From positions 1-40,886 of the forward strand of contig CAMWRV010000023.1 in the NCBI GenBank assembly GCA_947176745.1: a stretch of 40,886 nucleotides of DNA, read 5' to 3'. Made by a program: the position numbers and the translations under genes. This document shows, piece by piece, positions 1 through 6,551 of the stretch. The notes beneath the pieces were generated by a model. That model worked only from the letters and a program-made list of their open reading frames with translations. It was not told the origin of the DNA and did not search any database. Within the stretch, counting starts at the first letter, position 1. Each line of letters starts with the position of its first letter. This DNA comes from an uncultured Muribaculaceae bacterium (lineage in GTDB: Bacteria; Bacteroidota; Bacteroidia; Bacteroidales; Muribaculaceae).

Positions 1-90
1 GGGCACCTCGATCGACACGTCGTCGAGTGCCTTGTGCCCGGTGAAGCTCTTGGATATGTGTTCCGCTTTAAGTATGTTGTCGGTGTCCAT
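1..90 (-). CDS. ABC transporter ATP-binding protein, N-terminal fragment
   Basis: Only the first 30 codons lie in the window and the gene runs off the left edge. The start (CAT at 88-90 on the plus strand) opens a protein containing ILKAEHISKSFTGHKALDDV, which is the usual first beta-strand region of an ABC ATPase that precedes the Walker A loop. It begins 32 bases after the GntR gene ends and is probably the last visible cistron of the same minus-strand operon. By context it would be a second ATPase of an export or bacitracin-type system. The Walker motifs are outside the window, so the subfamily cannot be named. Confidence 0.75.
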   Translation of the reverse strand, partial: MDTDNILKAEHISKSFTGHKALDDVSIEVP

Positions 91-122
91 ATGATTGTTG
101 TCGGAGTGGTTTTGTTACTGTT

Positions 123-470
123 TCATTTGATCCGGCTGACCAGATCCTCTTTTGATATGCCGAGTCTCCGCATCTCTTCGAGAAGAGCCGGGAGGGTCAC
201 TTCGTAGAACTCGTGTCTTCGCGCGTCGGTCACTTTGGCCGCCGCGTCGGGGTGAAGCATGAAGCCCATGCCTCGCCGCGACTCGATCACCTCCATGTCC
301 TGCAGGTCTTCCATGGCCTTGAGCACGGTGCGGGTGTTGACCCCCATCTCGGCGGCAAGCTCGCGCACGGAGGGGATTTTTCCGCCCGGTGTCCAGCTCC
401 CGTCGATGATGCGGTTGAAGGAGTAGTCGACGATCTGTCGGTAGATCGGCTTGTTGTCGCTGAATTCCAT
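123..470 (-). CDS. GntR-family (YtrA-type) transcriptional regulator
   Basis: A 115-residue protein. Residues about 8-75 form a GntR winged helix: IYRQIVDY at the start, then KIPSVRELAAEMGVN with the recognition helix, and a wing ending in ESRRGMGF. After the DNA-binding domain only about 40 residues remain, so there is no large effector domain. That is typical of the YtrA subfamily, which usually controls neighbouring ABC transporter genes. I chose the ATG at 468-470. The frame stays open to 803, but the upstream part is basic, low-complexity and lies opposite the membrane-protein gene. The start overlaps the stop codon of the preceding permease gene by one base (TGATG), which suggests translational coupling. 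The regulator sits inside the operon rather than first. It is inferred to control the ABC genes around it. Confidence 0.9.
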   Translation of the reverse strand: MEFSDNKPIYRQIVDYSFNRIIDGSWTPGGKIPSVRELAAEMGVNTRTVLKAMEDLQDMEVIESRRGMGFMLHPDAAAKVTDARRHEFYEVTLPALLEEMRRLGISKEDLVSRIK

Positions 471-1273
471 CACAGATTGCGTTGTTTCAGATCGCGGTAG
501 ATTAGCCACAGCATGACGATGACGTATATGCCGAGTATTGTCAGCATTGTGGCGAGATACGGGGTGTTCTCGGTCATCGCGTTTATCATCATCTCCTGGC
601 TCTGTGCGCTGATCTGGTGTTTGTCGTTGGCGTTGATACCGTCGATAAAGCCGCTTTTCACCACTGTCGCTATGCCATAGACGGCACCCATGATTCCGAC
701 AGCGACTTTGACGGCGAACACGCCGAGCACTCCTTTTATTATACGGCTTGTGCCGCAGTGGATCATGGCATACAGACATGTCAGTATGGCGCTCGACGCA
801 CACAGGATATTGAGTGTCCTCAACAAGGGAGCGACCGTGAACTGCATGGCGTTGATCTCATTGAGCATCGGACTCTGTATGGCCGGTATCTCCATGTAAA
901 GACGGCAGGCGGCAAGCGGAATCAGGTAGACCGAGGCTGGTATCACGATCATGAAATATATAAGGTAGAATATATATTTTTCGGAGGCTCTGGCCGGTAT
1001 GAGACGCTCCACGATCCGGTGGTCGCCCCACTTGGCGAGCATTATGGGAGCGAAATCGGCAAGCAGCGGTATGCATGCCCATATGGTTGTGTAGAGTCCT
1101 AACTGTGCCACTTCTCCTGACGGGAGGAGAATCAGTATGGCGAACAGCAGCGAGACTGCAAGATAACAGATCAGCTGTCGGCCGGTGTAGGGACTGTAGT
1201 ATGCGGCTATGGCGGCTACGCGTTTCCATGAGAAACTGTCGGGCAGTGTGGCGGTGATTGAGTTCCGGTTCAT
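470..1273 (-). CDS. ABC transporter membrane protein (hypothetical permease)
   Basis: A 267-residue hydrophobic protein with about six membrane segments, for example around residues 40-55 (CYLAVSLLFAILIL), 65-78, 105-120, 150-170, 185-205 and 240-260 (LTILGIYVIVMLWLIY). It has no recognised enzymatic motif. It starts inside the end of the ATPase gene (ATGA overlap at 1270-1273) and ends at the GntR start, so all three are tightly coupled. The likely role is the membrane half of an ABC-2-like exporter driven by the upstream ATPase. This rests on topology and context rather than on a sequence signature. The substrate is unknown. Confidence 0.75.
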   Translation of the reverse strand: MNRNSITATLPDSFSWKRVAAIAAYYSPYTGRQLICYLAVSLLFAILILLPSGEVAQLGLYTTIWACIPLLADFAPIMLAKWGDHRIVERLIPARASEKYIFYLIYFMIVIPASVYLIPLAACRLYMEIPAIQSPMLNEINAMQFTVAPLLRTLNILCASSAILTCLYAMIHCGTSRIIKGVLGVFAVKVAVGIMGAVYGIATVVKSGFIDGINANDKHQISAQSQEMMINAMTENTPYLATMLTILGIYVIVMLWLIYRDLKQRNL

Positions 1274-2115
1274 GATTCTGTTTTTCGTAAGGTTTCAAGT
1301 ATGCTGTCGCGTTGTGGAGAGTGCAGTGCCGAGTAGAGCAGCCGCCAGTCCACACGTGTCGGTTCCTCATCTTCCGATGCCGGGGTGATGCCGAGCACGC
1401 GTCCTATCTGTATCTCGGAGTATATCTCTTCGGGATCAGGCACGCGGCCTACCCTGAAGGCGAGTCTGGCCGATATGGCCTCCTCGGTGGCGGCGAAGAG
1501 CAGTCTTGACCTTGTGATCATCACGGCTCCGTCGAAAAGAGTGTCGAGTTCGGTCACGGTGTGTGTGGCGACGATCACGGTCTGACGGTCGTCGAGGTTG
1601 TTGGCGAGCAGACGGCGCAGTATCTCCTTGCTCTGTATGTCGAGGGCGTTGGTGGGTTCGTCGAGAAGAAGAACCTCGGTCCCGAGGGCGAGCGCGTATG
1701 AGAGCTGGGCTTTCTTGCGGTTGCCGAGCGACAGCGATTTCATCGGTTCGTCGCCGGTGAGGCCGAATGCCATAAGGTTGGATATGAACGCCTCCTGCGA
1801 GAAGCCGGGGTAGAACCGCGAGTGCATGGCTGCGAAGTCGCGGATCGTCTTGCCCGGAAATTTCATGTTCTCTTCAAGAAGAAAAGCGCGTCTTATCTCC
1901 GAAGGGTTGTCGGAGGCGGCCGGCGTGCCGTCGATGAGGCATTCTCCCTCGGTGGGCCGTGATATTCCGGCGATAAGGTGGAGCAGGGTGGTTTTGCCCG
2001 CTCCGTTCTCTCCGGCAAGAAGGTGAATCCCCGGCGGAATAATGGCGGTCACGCCGCTCAGTGCCGGAACTCCCTTCCTGCTGTATGAGAAACCTGTGTC
2101 TTTGAGTTCGATCAT
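1270..2115 (-). CDS. ABC transporter ATP-binding protein
   Basis: A 281-residue ABC ATPase. Walker A is GENGAGKT at about 35-42, Walker B is VLLLDEP at 148-154, the D-loop NALD follows, and the switch histidine lies in VATHT near 185. The signature motif is degenerate: LSLGNRKK near 128-135 instead of LSGGQ. This is common in small ABC-2 type exporters of the YtrB kind. The roughly 70-residue tail after the ATPase core has no recognised domain. It starts with ATG at 2113-2115 and overlaps the permease gene by 4 bases. It lies 51 bases downstream of the GumN/TraB-like gene, in one operon with the permease and GntR genes. It probably powers export or extrusion across the inner membrane; the substrate is unknown. 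Confidence 0.92.
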   Translation of the reverse strand: MIELKDTGFSYSRKGVPALSGVTAIIPPGIHLLAGENGAGKTTLLHLIAGISRPTEGECLIDGTPAASDNPSEIRRAFLLEENMKFPGKTIRDFAAMHSRFYPGFSQEAFISNLMAFGLTGDEPMKSLSLGNRKKAQLSYALALGTEVLLLDEPTNALDIQSKEILRRLLANNLDDRQTVIVATHTVTELDTLFDGAVMITRSRLLFAATEEAISARLAFRVGRVPDPEEIYSEIQIGRVLGITPASEDEEPTRVDWRLLYSALHSPQRDSILETLRKTES

Positions 2116-2166
2116 GATTGGGTGGATCTGGTGTGTGGGGGTGGTTGGATTTTTGTGGAGGGTCGT

Positions 2167-3054
2167 TTATCTTACGGCGGTCACTTTGAAGCCGGCCTTG
2201 CGGAGTCCGGCGATCACGCCCCGTTCGCCCGGCAGGTGTCCGGCTCCGACCACGACCATGATTGATTGCTCGGGCATCTCTTCGGCGAGTCGTGCCACCC
2301 AGCGGTCATTGCGCGAGTAGATCATCTTCTCGGCTGCCTGTGCGTCGTCGTTCTCCATGACGAGCATCATGTCGAGTATGCGGTCTATGTCGTGTGCGAG
2401 GTAGGCTTTCGACAGTTCGATCGCCCGCTTCTCCTCCCCCTCGGCGTCGGAGATGGTTTTCATCAGTCCTTCGGCCTGTTCCGATATGGGACGGTTGTAG
2501 AGCATGTCCATCTGGAATTCCATGCTTTCAAGACCGCCGACCGGCTTGCCGAGTTCGCGGGCGCGGTTCTGCATGGTCATGTCGATTCCCTCAAGCGGAT
2601 TGAGTTCGGGAAGCACTTTCTGCGACATCATGACCGCAAGCTGGGCTGCGATTACAGAGGGCTTGAACGGAAAGAAGCCCTCCACAGGTATCATGCCGCC
2701 TGAATATTCGTTCCATACCGTTCTGAGCGAGTCGAGCTGCGGGGCGGTCAGGATCTTGTCGAGTGTGCTGTCGGCAGGAGCCACGAGTTTTTGCTGCATG
2801 GGTGCCATTACTGCGGGGTCTGTCATCTGCGACATGTCGATCTCTCCGTATAGACGGTCCACTCCGGCCAGGATAGCGGGCAACTGTTCGATCGAGTCTA
2901 TCACCGAGAGGGGAGCGAAGTGATGTGTGCCGAGAAGATAGCTGACTTTGTCTGATCCATCCTTTTCAACTTTGTAAAGGATCTGGGCTTGGGCCCCGAA
3001 TGCGAGACCGAGTGCAAGAGCCGCTGAGGCAAGTATCGTTCTGATCTTTTTCAT
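2167..3054 (-). CDS. TraB/GumN family secreted protein
   Basis: A 295-residue protein with a clear signal peptide (MKKIRTILASAALALGLAFG, cleavage near AQA at 21-23). The mature part has the family's first conserved block, YLLGTHH at 39-45, and the last one, VVVGAGHLPG near 270, followed by a closing GLRKAGF strand. These two GxxH/GxGH blocks define the TraB/PrgY/GumN superfamily, whose members are thought to be metalloprotease-like. Its bacterial function is poorly known. The signal peptide places it in the periplasm or outside the cell. It is the first gene of the minus-strand operon that continues into the ABC transporter and GntR genes, and a good promoter lies upstream at 3145-3175. Confidence 0.88.
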   Translation of the reverse strand: MKKIRTILASAALALGLAFGAQAQILYKVEKDGSDKVSYLLGTHHFAPLSVIDSIEQLPAILAGVDRLYGEIDMSQMTDPAVMAPMQQKLVAPADSTLDKILTAPQLDSLRTVWNEYSGGMIPVEGFFPFKPSVIAAQLAVMMSQKVLPELNPLEGIDMTMQNRARELGKPVGGLESMEFQMDMLYNRPISEQAEGLMKTISDAEGEEKRAIELSKAYLAHDIDRILDMMLVMENDDAQAAEKMIYSRNDRWVARLAEEMPEQSIMVVVGAGHLPGERGVIAGLRKAGFKVTAVR

Positions 3055-3109
3055 GACTTTTGGTTATGATTGTTTGTCTGGTTATTTGTTGTATATCAAC
3101 GATTACTGT

Positions 3110-3161
3110 AAATTGTTGTGGTGTTGTAGTGAATTACAACACTGCAAAACTACAACAATTT
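3110..3161. promoter_or_regulatory. Candidate operator: nested inverted repeats with GTTGTA/TACAAC half-sites
   Basis: An exact 10-bp inverted repeat, AAATTGTTGT (3110-3119) and ACAACAATTT (3152-3161), encloses a second one, GTTGTA (3123-3128) and TACAAC (3135-3140), separated by 6 bases. A further GTTGTA lies at 3088-3093, and TACAAC recurs at 3151-3156. The inner pair covers the predicted start of transcription and the outer right arm abuts the -7 element. This fits a repressor site, possibly for the GntR protein of the same operon. The link to that protein is inference. Confidence 0.45.
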
Positions 3162-3175
3162 TCCTGAATCACAAA
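3145..3175 (-). promoter_or_regulatory. Bacteroidetes-type promoter of the GumN-ABC-GntR operon
   Basis: On the minus strand a TTTG (3175 to 3172) is followed after 19 bases by TAGTTTTG (3152 to 3145). This matches the Bacteroidetes -33/-7 consensus TTTG-N19-21-TAnnTTTG. Transcription would begin near 3140, about 85 bases before the GumN/TraB-like start. Confidence 0.75.
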
Positions 3176-3201
3176 ATCGTTAACAAATATTAACAGATTA
3201 T

Positions 3202-3232
3202 TTTGTCATCTCGAAGCTTTTTACTAATTTTG
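3202..3232 (+). promoter_or_regulatory. Bacteroidetes-type promoter of the SulP gene
   Basis: TTTG at 3202-3205, 19 bases, then TAATTTTG at 3225-3232: a full match to the Bacteroidetes consensus. The predicted transcript starts near 3237, about 85 bases before the ATG at 3322. Confidence 0.8.
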
Positions 3233-3321
3233 CCGCCGTAAATAACATTATAGCGCACTGATAAAAACGATTTCTTCCGGGCATGAGAGCACACGCAGCC
3301 CGGGTCATAAAACAAGCTAAC

Positions 3322-5046
3322 ATGTCAATAATCAGTAAACCGGACTTTCATCCCGCGCTTATGGCGGCGATGAAAGGCTATTCATTTTCAAAATTCAAGC
3401 AGGATCTCACGGCCGGACTTGTGGTGGGCATCATTGCCATTCCTCTGGCCATAGCGTTCGCGATAGCGAGCGGTGTCACTCCCGCGGTAGGTCTTGTCAC
3501 AGCCATAGTCGGCGGGTTTCTTGTCTCCGCATTCGGCGGCAACACTGTCCAGATCGGCGGCCCCACGGGAGCCTTTATCGTGATCATTTACAATATTATC
3601 GCGCTCTATGGTCTCGAGGGTCTCGCGCTTGCCACATTCATGGCCGGATGCATCCTTGTGCTGCTCGGACTTTTCCGGCTCGGAACGGTCATAAAGTTCA
3701 TACCGTATCCTATCGTGGTGGGTTTCACGGCCGGTATCGCGGTGACGATCTTTTCGACCCAGATGCCTGATTTCTTCGGGCTCACCATCGACGAGAAGGT
3801 GCCGGGCGACTTCATCGGCAAGTGGGGTGTATATCTCAGGCATTTCGCGACTGTCGACATGGCCACGGCGATAGTCGGACTGCTCTCGCTGGCCATCATC
3901 ATTATCACGCCCAAGATCTCCAAACGCATTCCGGGAGCGCTGACAGCCATCGTGACCGTGACGCTTATTCTCTGGATCGCACGCGAATATTTCGGTGTCA
4001 GCGGCGTGCAGACCATCGGCGACCGTTTCGGCGTCATCAGCACCGAGGTGCCGCGTCCGCAGATGATCGGATTCGACATGAAGTCGGTCAACCTTCTTCT
4101 TCCCTCGGCATTCACGATCGCGATGCTCGGTGCCATCGAGTCTCTGCTTTCGGCCACAGTGGCCGACGGTGTGACCGGAGGACGCACCAATTCCAATACT
4201 GAGCTTATCGGTCAGGGCATAGCCAACATCACCGTGCCACTGTTCGGAGGCATTCCGGTGACCGGCGCGATAGCGCGTACCATGGCCAACATCACCAATG
4301 GCGGACGCACCCCGGTGGCAGGCATAGTGCACGCCCTTGTGCTGACAGCCACATTTCTTTTCGCAATGCCCCTTATCAGCCTTGTGCCGATGTCGTGTCT
4401 CGCTGCGGTGCTCATCATGGTGAGCTACAATATGAGCGGATGGCGCACCATCAAGGGTATGGTCAACAATCCGAAGGGCGATGTCTGGGTGCTTGTGGTG
4501 ACGTTCCTGCTTACAGTGGTGTTCGACCTGACGATCGCAATCGAGATAGGAATGCTCCTCGCAGTCGTGGTCTTCCTGCGTCGTGTGTCGGAGAATACTA
4601 CCATCAAGGTGTATGGCGATCAGCTCGACGCAGCCGACGCCGACATGACTCAGCATGAGGTGCTTGATCTTGAACCGGGAGTGTCGGTCTATGAGATCGA
4701 CGGCCCCTTCTTCTTCGGCGCGGCCACAAAATTCGACGAGATGATGCGCGTGTCGACTTCCGGAGTGCCCTATGTCAGGATTATCCGCATGCGGCGTGTG
4801 CCTTTTATCGACTCCACAGGCCTTCATAACCTGCAGATCCTTATCGAGTCTTCGCACAAAGAGGGTATCATGGTGGTGTTGTCGGGTGTGCGCGACAATG
4901 TCCGCGATGCGCTTCACCGCTCGCATATCGACACGCTGATCGACCGCGGCCACATATGCGACCATATATCGAAGGCTGTGGTGGTGGCCAACGAACTGGC
5001 CGTAAGACGCCGCACATCGACAGGTGCGGCCGTGGCAGCTGACTGA
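3322..5046 (+). CDS. SulP-family anion transporter with STAS domain
   Basis: A 574-residue inner-membrane protein. The N-terminal part carries the SulP signature (LTAGLVVGIIAIPLAIAFAI then ASGVTPAVGL) and a long transmembrane domain with GGPTGAF and GGIPVTGAIARTMANI. The C-terminal 120 residues are a soluble STAS domain (VYEIDGPFFFGA through RRVPFIDSTGLHNL). The family moves sulfate, bicarbonate or dicarboxylates; sequence alone does not choose between them. The frame is open to an ATG at 3283. I chose 3322 because the protein then begins MSIISKPDFHPAL and an A-rich AACAAGCTAAC precedes it. It is monocistronic, with its own promoter, and ends 13 bases from the convergent purN. Confidence 0.93.
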   Translation: MSIISKPDFHPALMAAMKGYSFSKFKQDLTAGLVVGIIAIPLAIAFAIASGVTPAVGLVTAIVGGFLVSAFGGNTVQIGGPTGAFIVIIYNIIALYGLEGLALATFMAGCILVLLGLFRLGTVIKFIPYPIVVGFTAGIAVTIFSTQMPDFFGLTIDEKVPGDFIGKWGVYLRHFATVDMATAIVGLLSLAIIIITPKISKRIPGALTAIVTVTLILWIAREYFGVSGVQTIGDRFGVISTEVPRPQMIGFDMKSVNLLLPSAFTIAMLGAIESLLSATVADGVTGGRTNSNTELIGQGIANITVPLFGGIPVTGAIARTMANITNGGRTPVAGIVHALVLTATFLFAMPLISLVPMSCLAAVLIMVSYNMSGWRTIKGMVNNPKGDVWVLVVTFLLTVVFDLTIAIEIGMLLAVVVFLRRVSENTTIKVYGDQLDAADADMTQHEVLDLEPGVSVYEIDGPFFFGAATKFDEMMRVSTSGVPYVRIIRMRRVPFIDSTGLHNLQILIESSHKEGIMVVLSGVRDNVRDALHRSHIDTLIDRGHICDHISKAVVVANELAVRRRTSTGAAVAAD

Positions 5047-5059
5047 CGGCTGCAGGCCG

Positions 5060-5662
5060 TTACAGGCTGCTGACGAGGGTGCTGATGATTTTCGGGTAGT
5101 GGATGCTTTCGAGAGCGTGGATTTTTCTTTCCACATCTTCGGGAGTGTCAGTAGTGTCAAGATCGACACCGGCCTGAAATATTATCGCGCCCTCGTCGCA
5201 GTTTTCGCTCACATGGTGAATTGTTATGCCCGTCTCCCGCTCTCCGGCCTTCACCACCGCTTCATGTATGTGGCGGCCATACATCCCTTTACCGCCGTAT
5301 CGGGGCAGAAGCGACGGGTGTATGTTGACTATCCTTCCGCTGAATCTGCTGATAAGAAAAGGGGGAATCATGAGAAGAAAGCCGGCCAGTGCTATGAAGT
5401 CTATGCCATGTTTCTCCATAAGCTCCATGAATCGGGTCTCGTCATTGAGCAGGGAGCGGGTGATGGTCTCGGTCGGGACGCCGAGTGCGGCTGCGCGGGC
5501 GAGCACCGGAGCTTCCGGGCGGTTGCATATCACGAGTGCGACTTCGGCTGAGCCTCCGTTAACTGCCGCAGGGTCATTGAAATATCTGATGATGTTCTCT
5601 GCGTTCGAGCCGTTGCCCGAGGCGAACACGGCGATTCTTGCTATTTGCGGATTTTCCTTCAT
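5060..5662 (-). CDS. purN: Phosphoribosylglycinamide formyltransferase
   Basis: A 200-residue enzyme of de novo purine synthesis that transfers a formyl group from 10-formyltetrahydrofolate to glycinamide ribonucleotide. The nucleotide-binding start AVFASGNGSNAENI (11-24), the catalytic VNIHPSLLPRYGGKG block (Asn113, His115) and ENCDEGAIIFQ with the catalytic Asp156 are all present. Length fits the family. It is a single gene on the minus strand, divergent from the SprT-like gene. The upstream bases contain a weak TTTG-N20-TAATTTCA only 5 bases before the ATG, which would make the message almost leaderless; I regard that promoter as doubtful. Confidence 0.96.
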   Translation of the reverse strand: MKENPQIARIAVFASGNGSNAENIIRYFNDPAAVNGGSAEVALVICNRPEAPVLARAAALGVPTETITRSLLNDETRFMELMEKHGIDFIALAGFLLMIPPFLISRFSGRIVNIHPSLLPRYGGKGMYGRHIHEAVVKAGERETGITIHHVSENCDEGAIIFQAGVDLDTTDTPEDVERKIHALESIHYPKIISTLVSSL

Positions 5663-5746
5663 GACGTGAAATTAATATTTTAACACGAATAAATCAAACC
5701 GAAGACCGTTTTACAGAGCAGTAACCAAAATCTCAAACAGCTCCAT

Positions 5747-6439
5747 ATGCGTCCTACTCTCCAGTTTATCCAGGAAAGGTTCGACTTCTTCAACCGTCAT
5801 ATATTTGAAGGCCGACTCCCTAAGATACGAATCCGCATATCGTCGTCGGTGCGCACTTACGGCTCGCTGAGGCATCCGCGAGTGTTCAGGTCTGCGCCAA
5901 AGGCGTCAGATTTCACGCTCTCTGTCAGCGACCGTCTCGATCTTGACCGTGCAGTGATTGAAGACACACTGATACACGAGATGATCCACCTCTATATTCT
6001 CTATTTCCGCATAGAGGACTCATCGGCCCACGGACCGGAGTTCCGCAGGATGATGAATGAGATCAATTCGCGCCACGGGCGCAATGTCACCGTCTCGCGG
6101 CGGGCCGACAGCGCGGAGCGGGCCTCCGACCGCGTAGTCAGGCCGCGTCTGGTGATTGTTTCCGAGCTGGCCGGCGGCGAAAGAGCCGTAACTGTATGCT
6201 CTCCCCGAAGTGCGGCGCGATTTGCTGAGACTCTGAAGAGCGACAGTCGAATCAGGAAATGGGATCTATATCTCTCGGCCGATCCTGTCTTCGCCTCATA
6301 TCCGTTGTCGCGCACACTCAGGTTCTACAGGATTGCGCCCGAGGAGCTTCTCCGTGTGCTCCGCGACGCCCGTCGGGTGGTCTACGACGGAAAATTCAGA
6401 ATTGCCGTAGGAGAGTGCGACTGCGGTGACTGTGAATAA
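5747..6439 (+). CDS. SprT-like zinc metalloprotease domain protein
   Basis: A 230-residue protein. The zinc-protease motif HEMIH lies at 77-81 and a third ligand candidate, His95, in AHGPEFRRMM, which is the typical SprT/Spartan arrangement. The N-terminal 75 residues form the usual beta-rich part before the active helix. The region after 150 is less conserved and ends in a short Cys-containing tail (ECDCGDCE). SprT-like proteins of Bacteroidetes are predicted intracellular proteases without a signal peptide; the substrate is unknown. It stands alone, followed by the LptD-like gene under its own promoter. Confidence 0.85.
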   Translation: MRPTLQFIQERFDFFNRHIFEGRLPKIRIRISSSVRTYGSLRHPRVFRSAPKASDFTLSVSDRLDLDRAVIEDTLIHEMIHLYILYFRIEDSSAHGPEFRRMMNEINSRHGRNVTVSRRADSAERASDRVVRPRLVIVSELAGGERAVTVCSPRSAARFAETLKSDSRIRKWDLYLSADPVFASYPLSRTLRFYRIAPEELLRVLRDARRVVYDGKFRIAVGECDCGDCE

Positions 6440-6462
6440 ATGTCAATAAATCCGGTCTGGAT

Positions 6463-6493
6463 TTTGCTGTTTGTGCAATAATAGATAACTTTG
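6463..6493 (+). promoter_or_regulatory. Bacteroidetes-type promoter of the lptD-like gene
   Basis: TTTG at 6463-6466, 19 bases, TAACTTTG at 6486-6493. The predicted start of transcription is close to 6498, so the in-frame GTG at 6498 would be at the very 5' end of the message. This argues for a downstream start codon for the next gene. Confidence 0.8.
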
Positions 6494-6551
6494 TATCGTG
6501 AAGTCGTGCGGCGCGGCTGTTGGCTGTGCGTGGCGACGTATCGAATCTGAA

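Noticed and set aside
471..803. Upstream extension of the GntR frame to 226 residues
   Set aside because: The added part is Arg/His/Asp-rich shadow sequence opposite the membrane-protein gene; the GntR domain begins right after the ATG at 470.
5046..5060. Short ACGGC/GCCGT hairpin between the SulP gene and purN as a terminator
   Set aside because: A 5-bp stem without a T-run on either strand is not convincing.
3388..5169. Long antisense frame of 593 codons opposite the SulP gene
   Set aside because: It is a shadow of a GC-rich real gene: basic, His/Arg/Asp-rich, without domains. The sense frame has a clear SulP and STAS domain.
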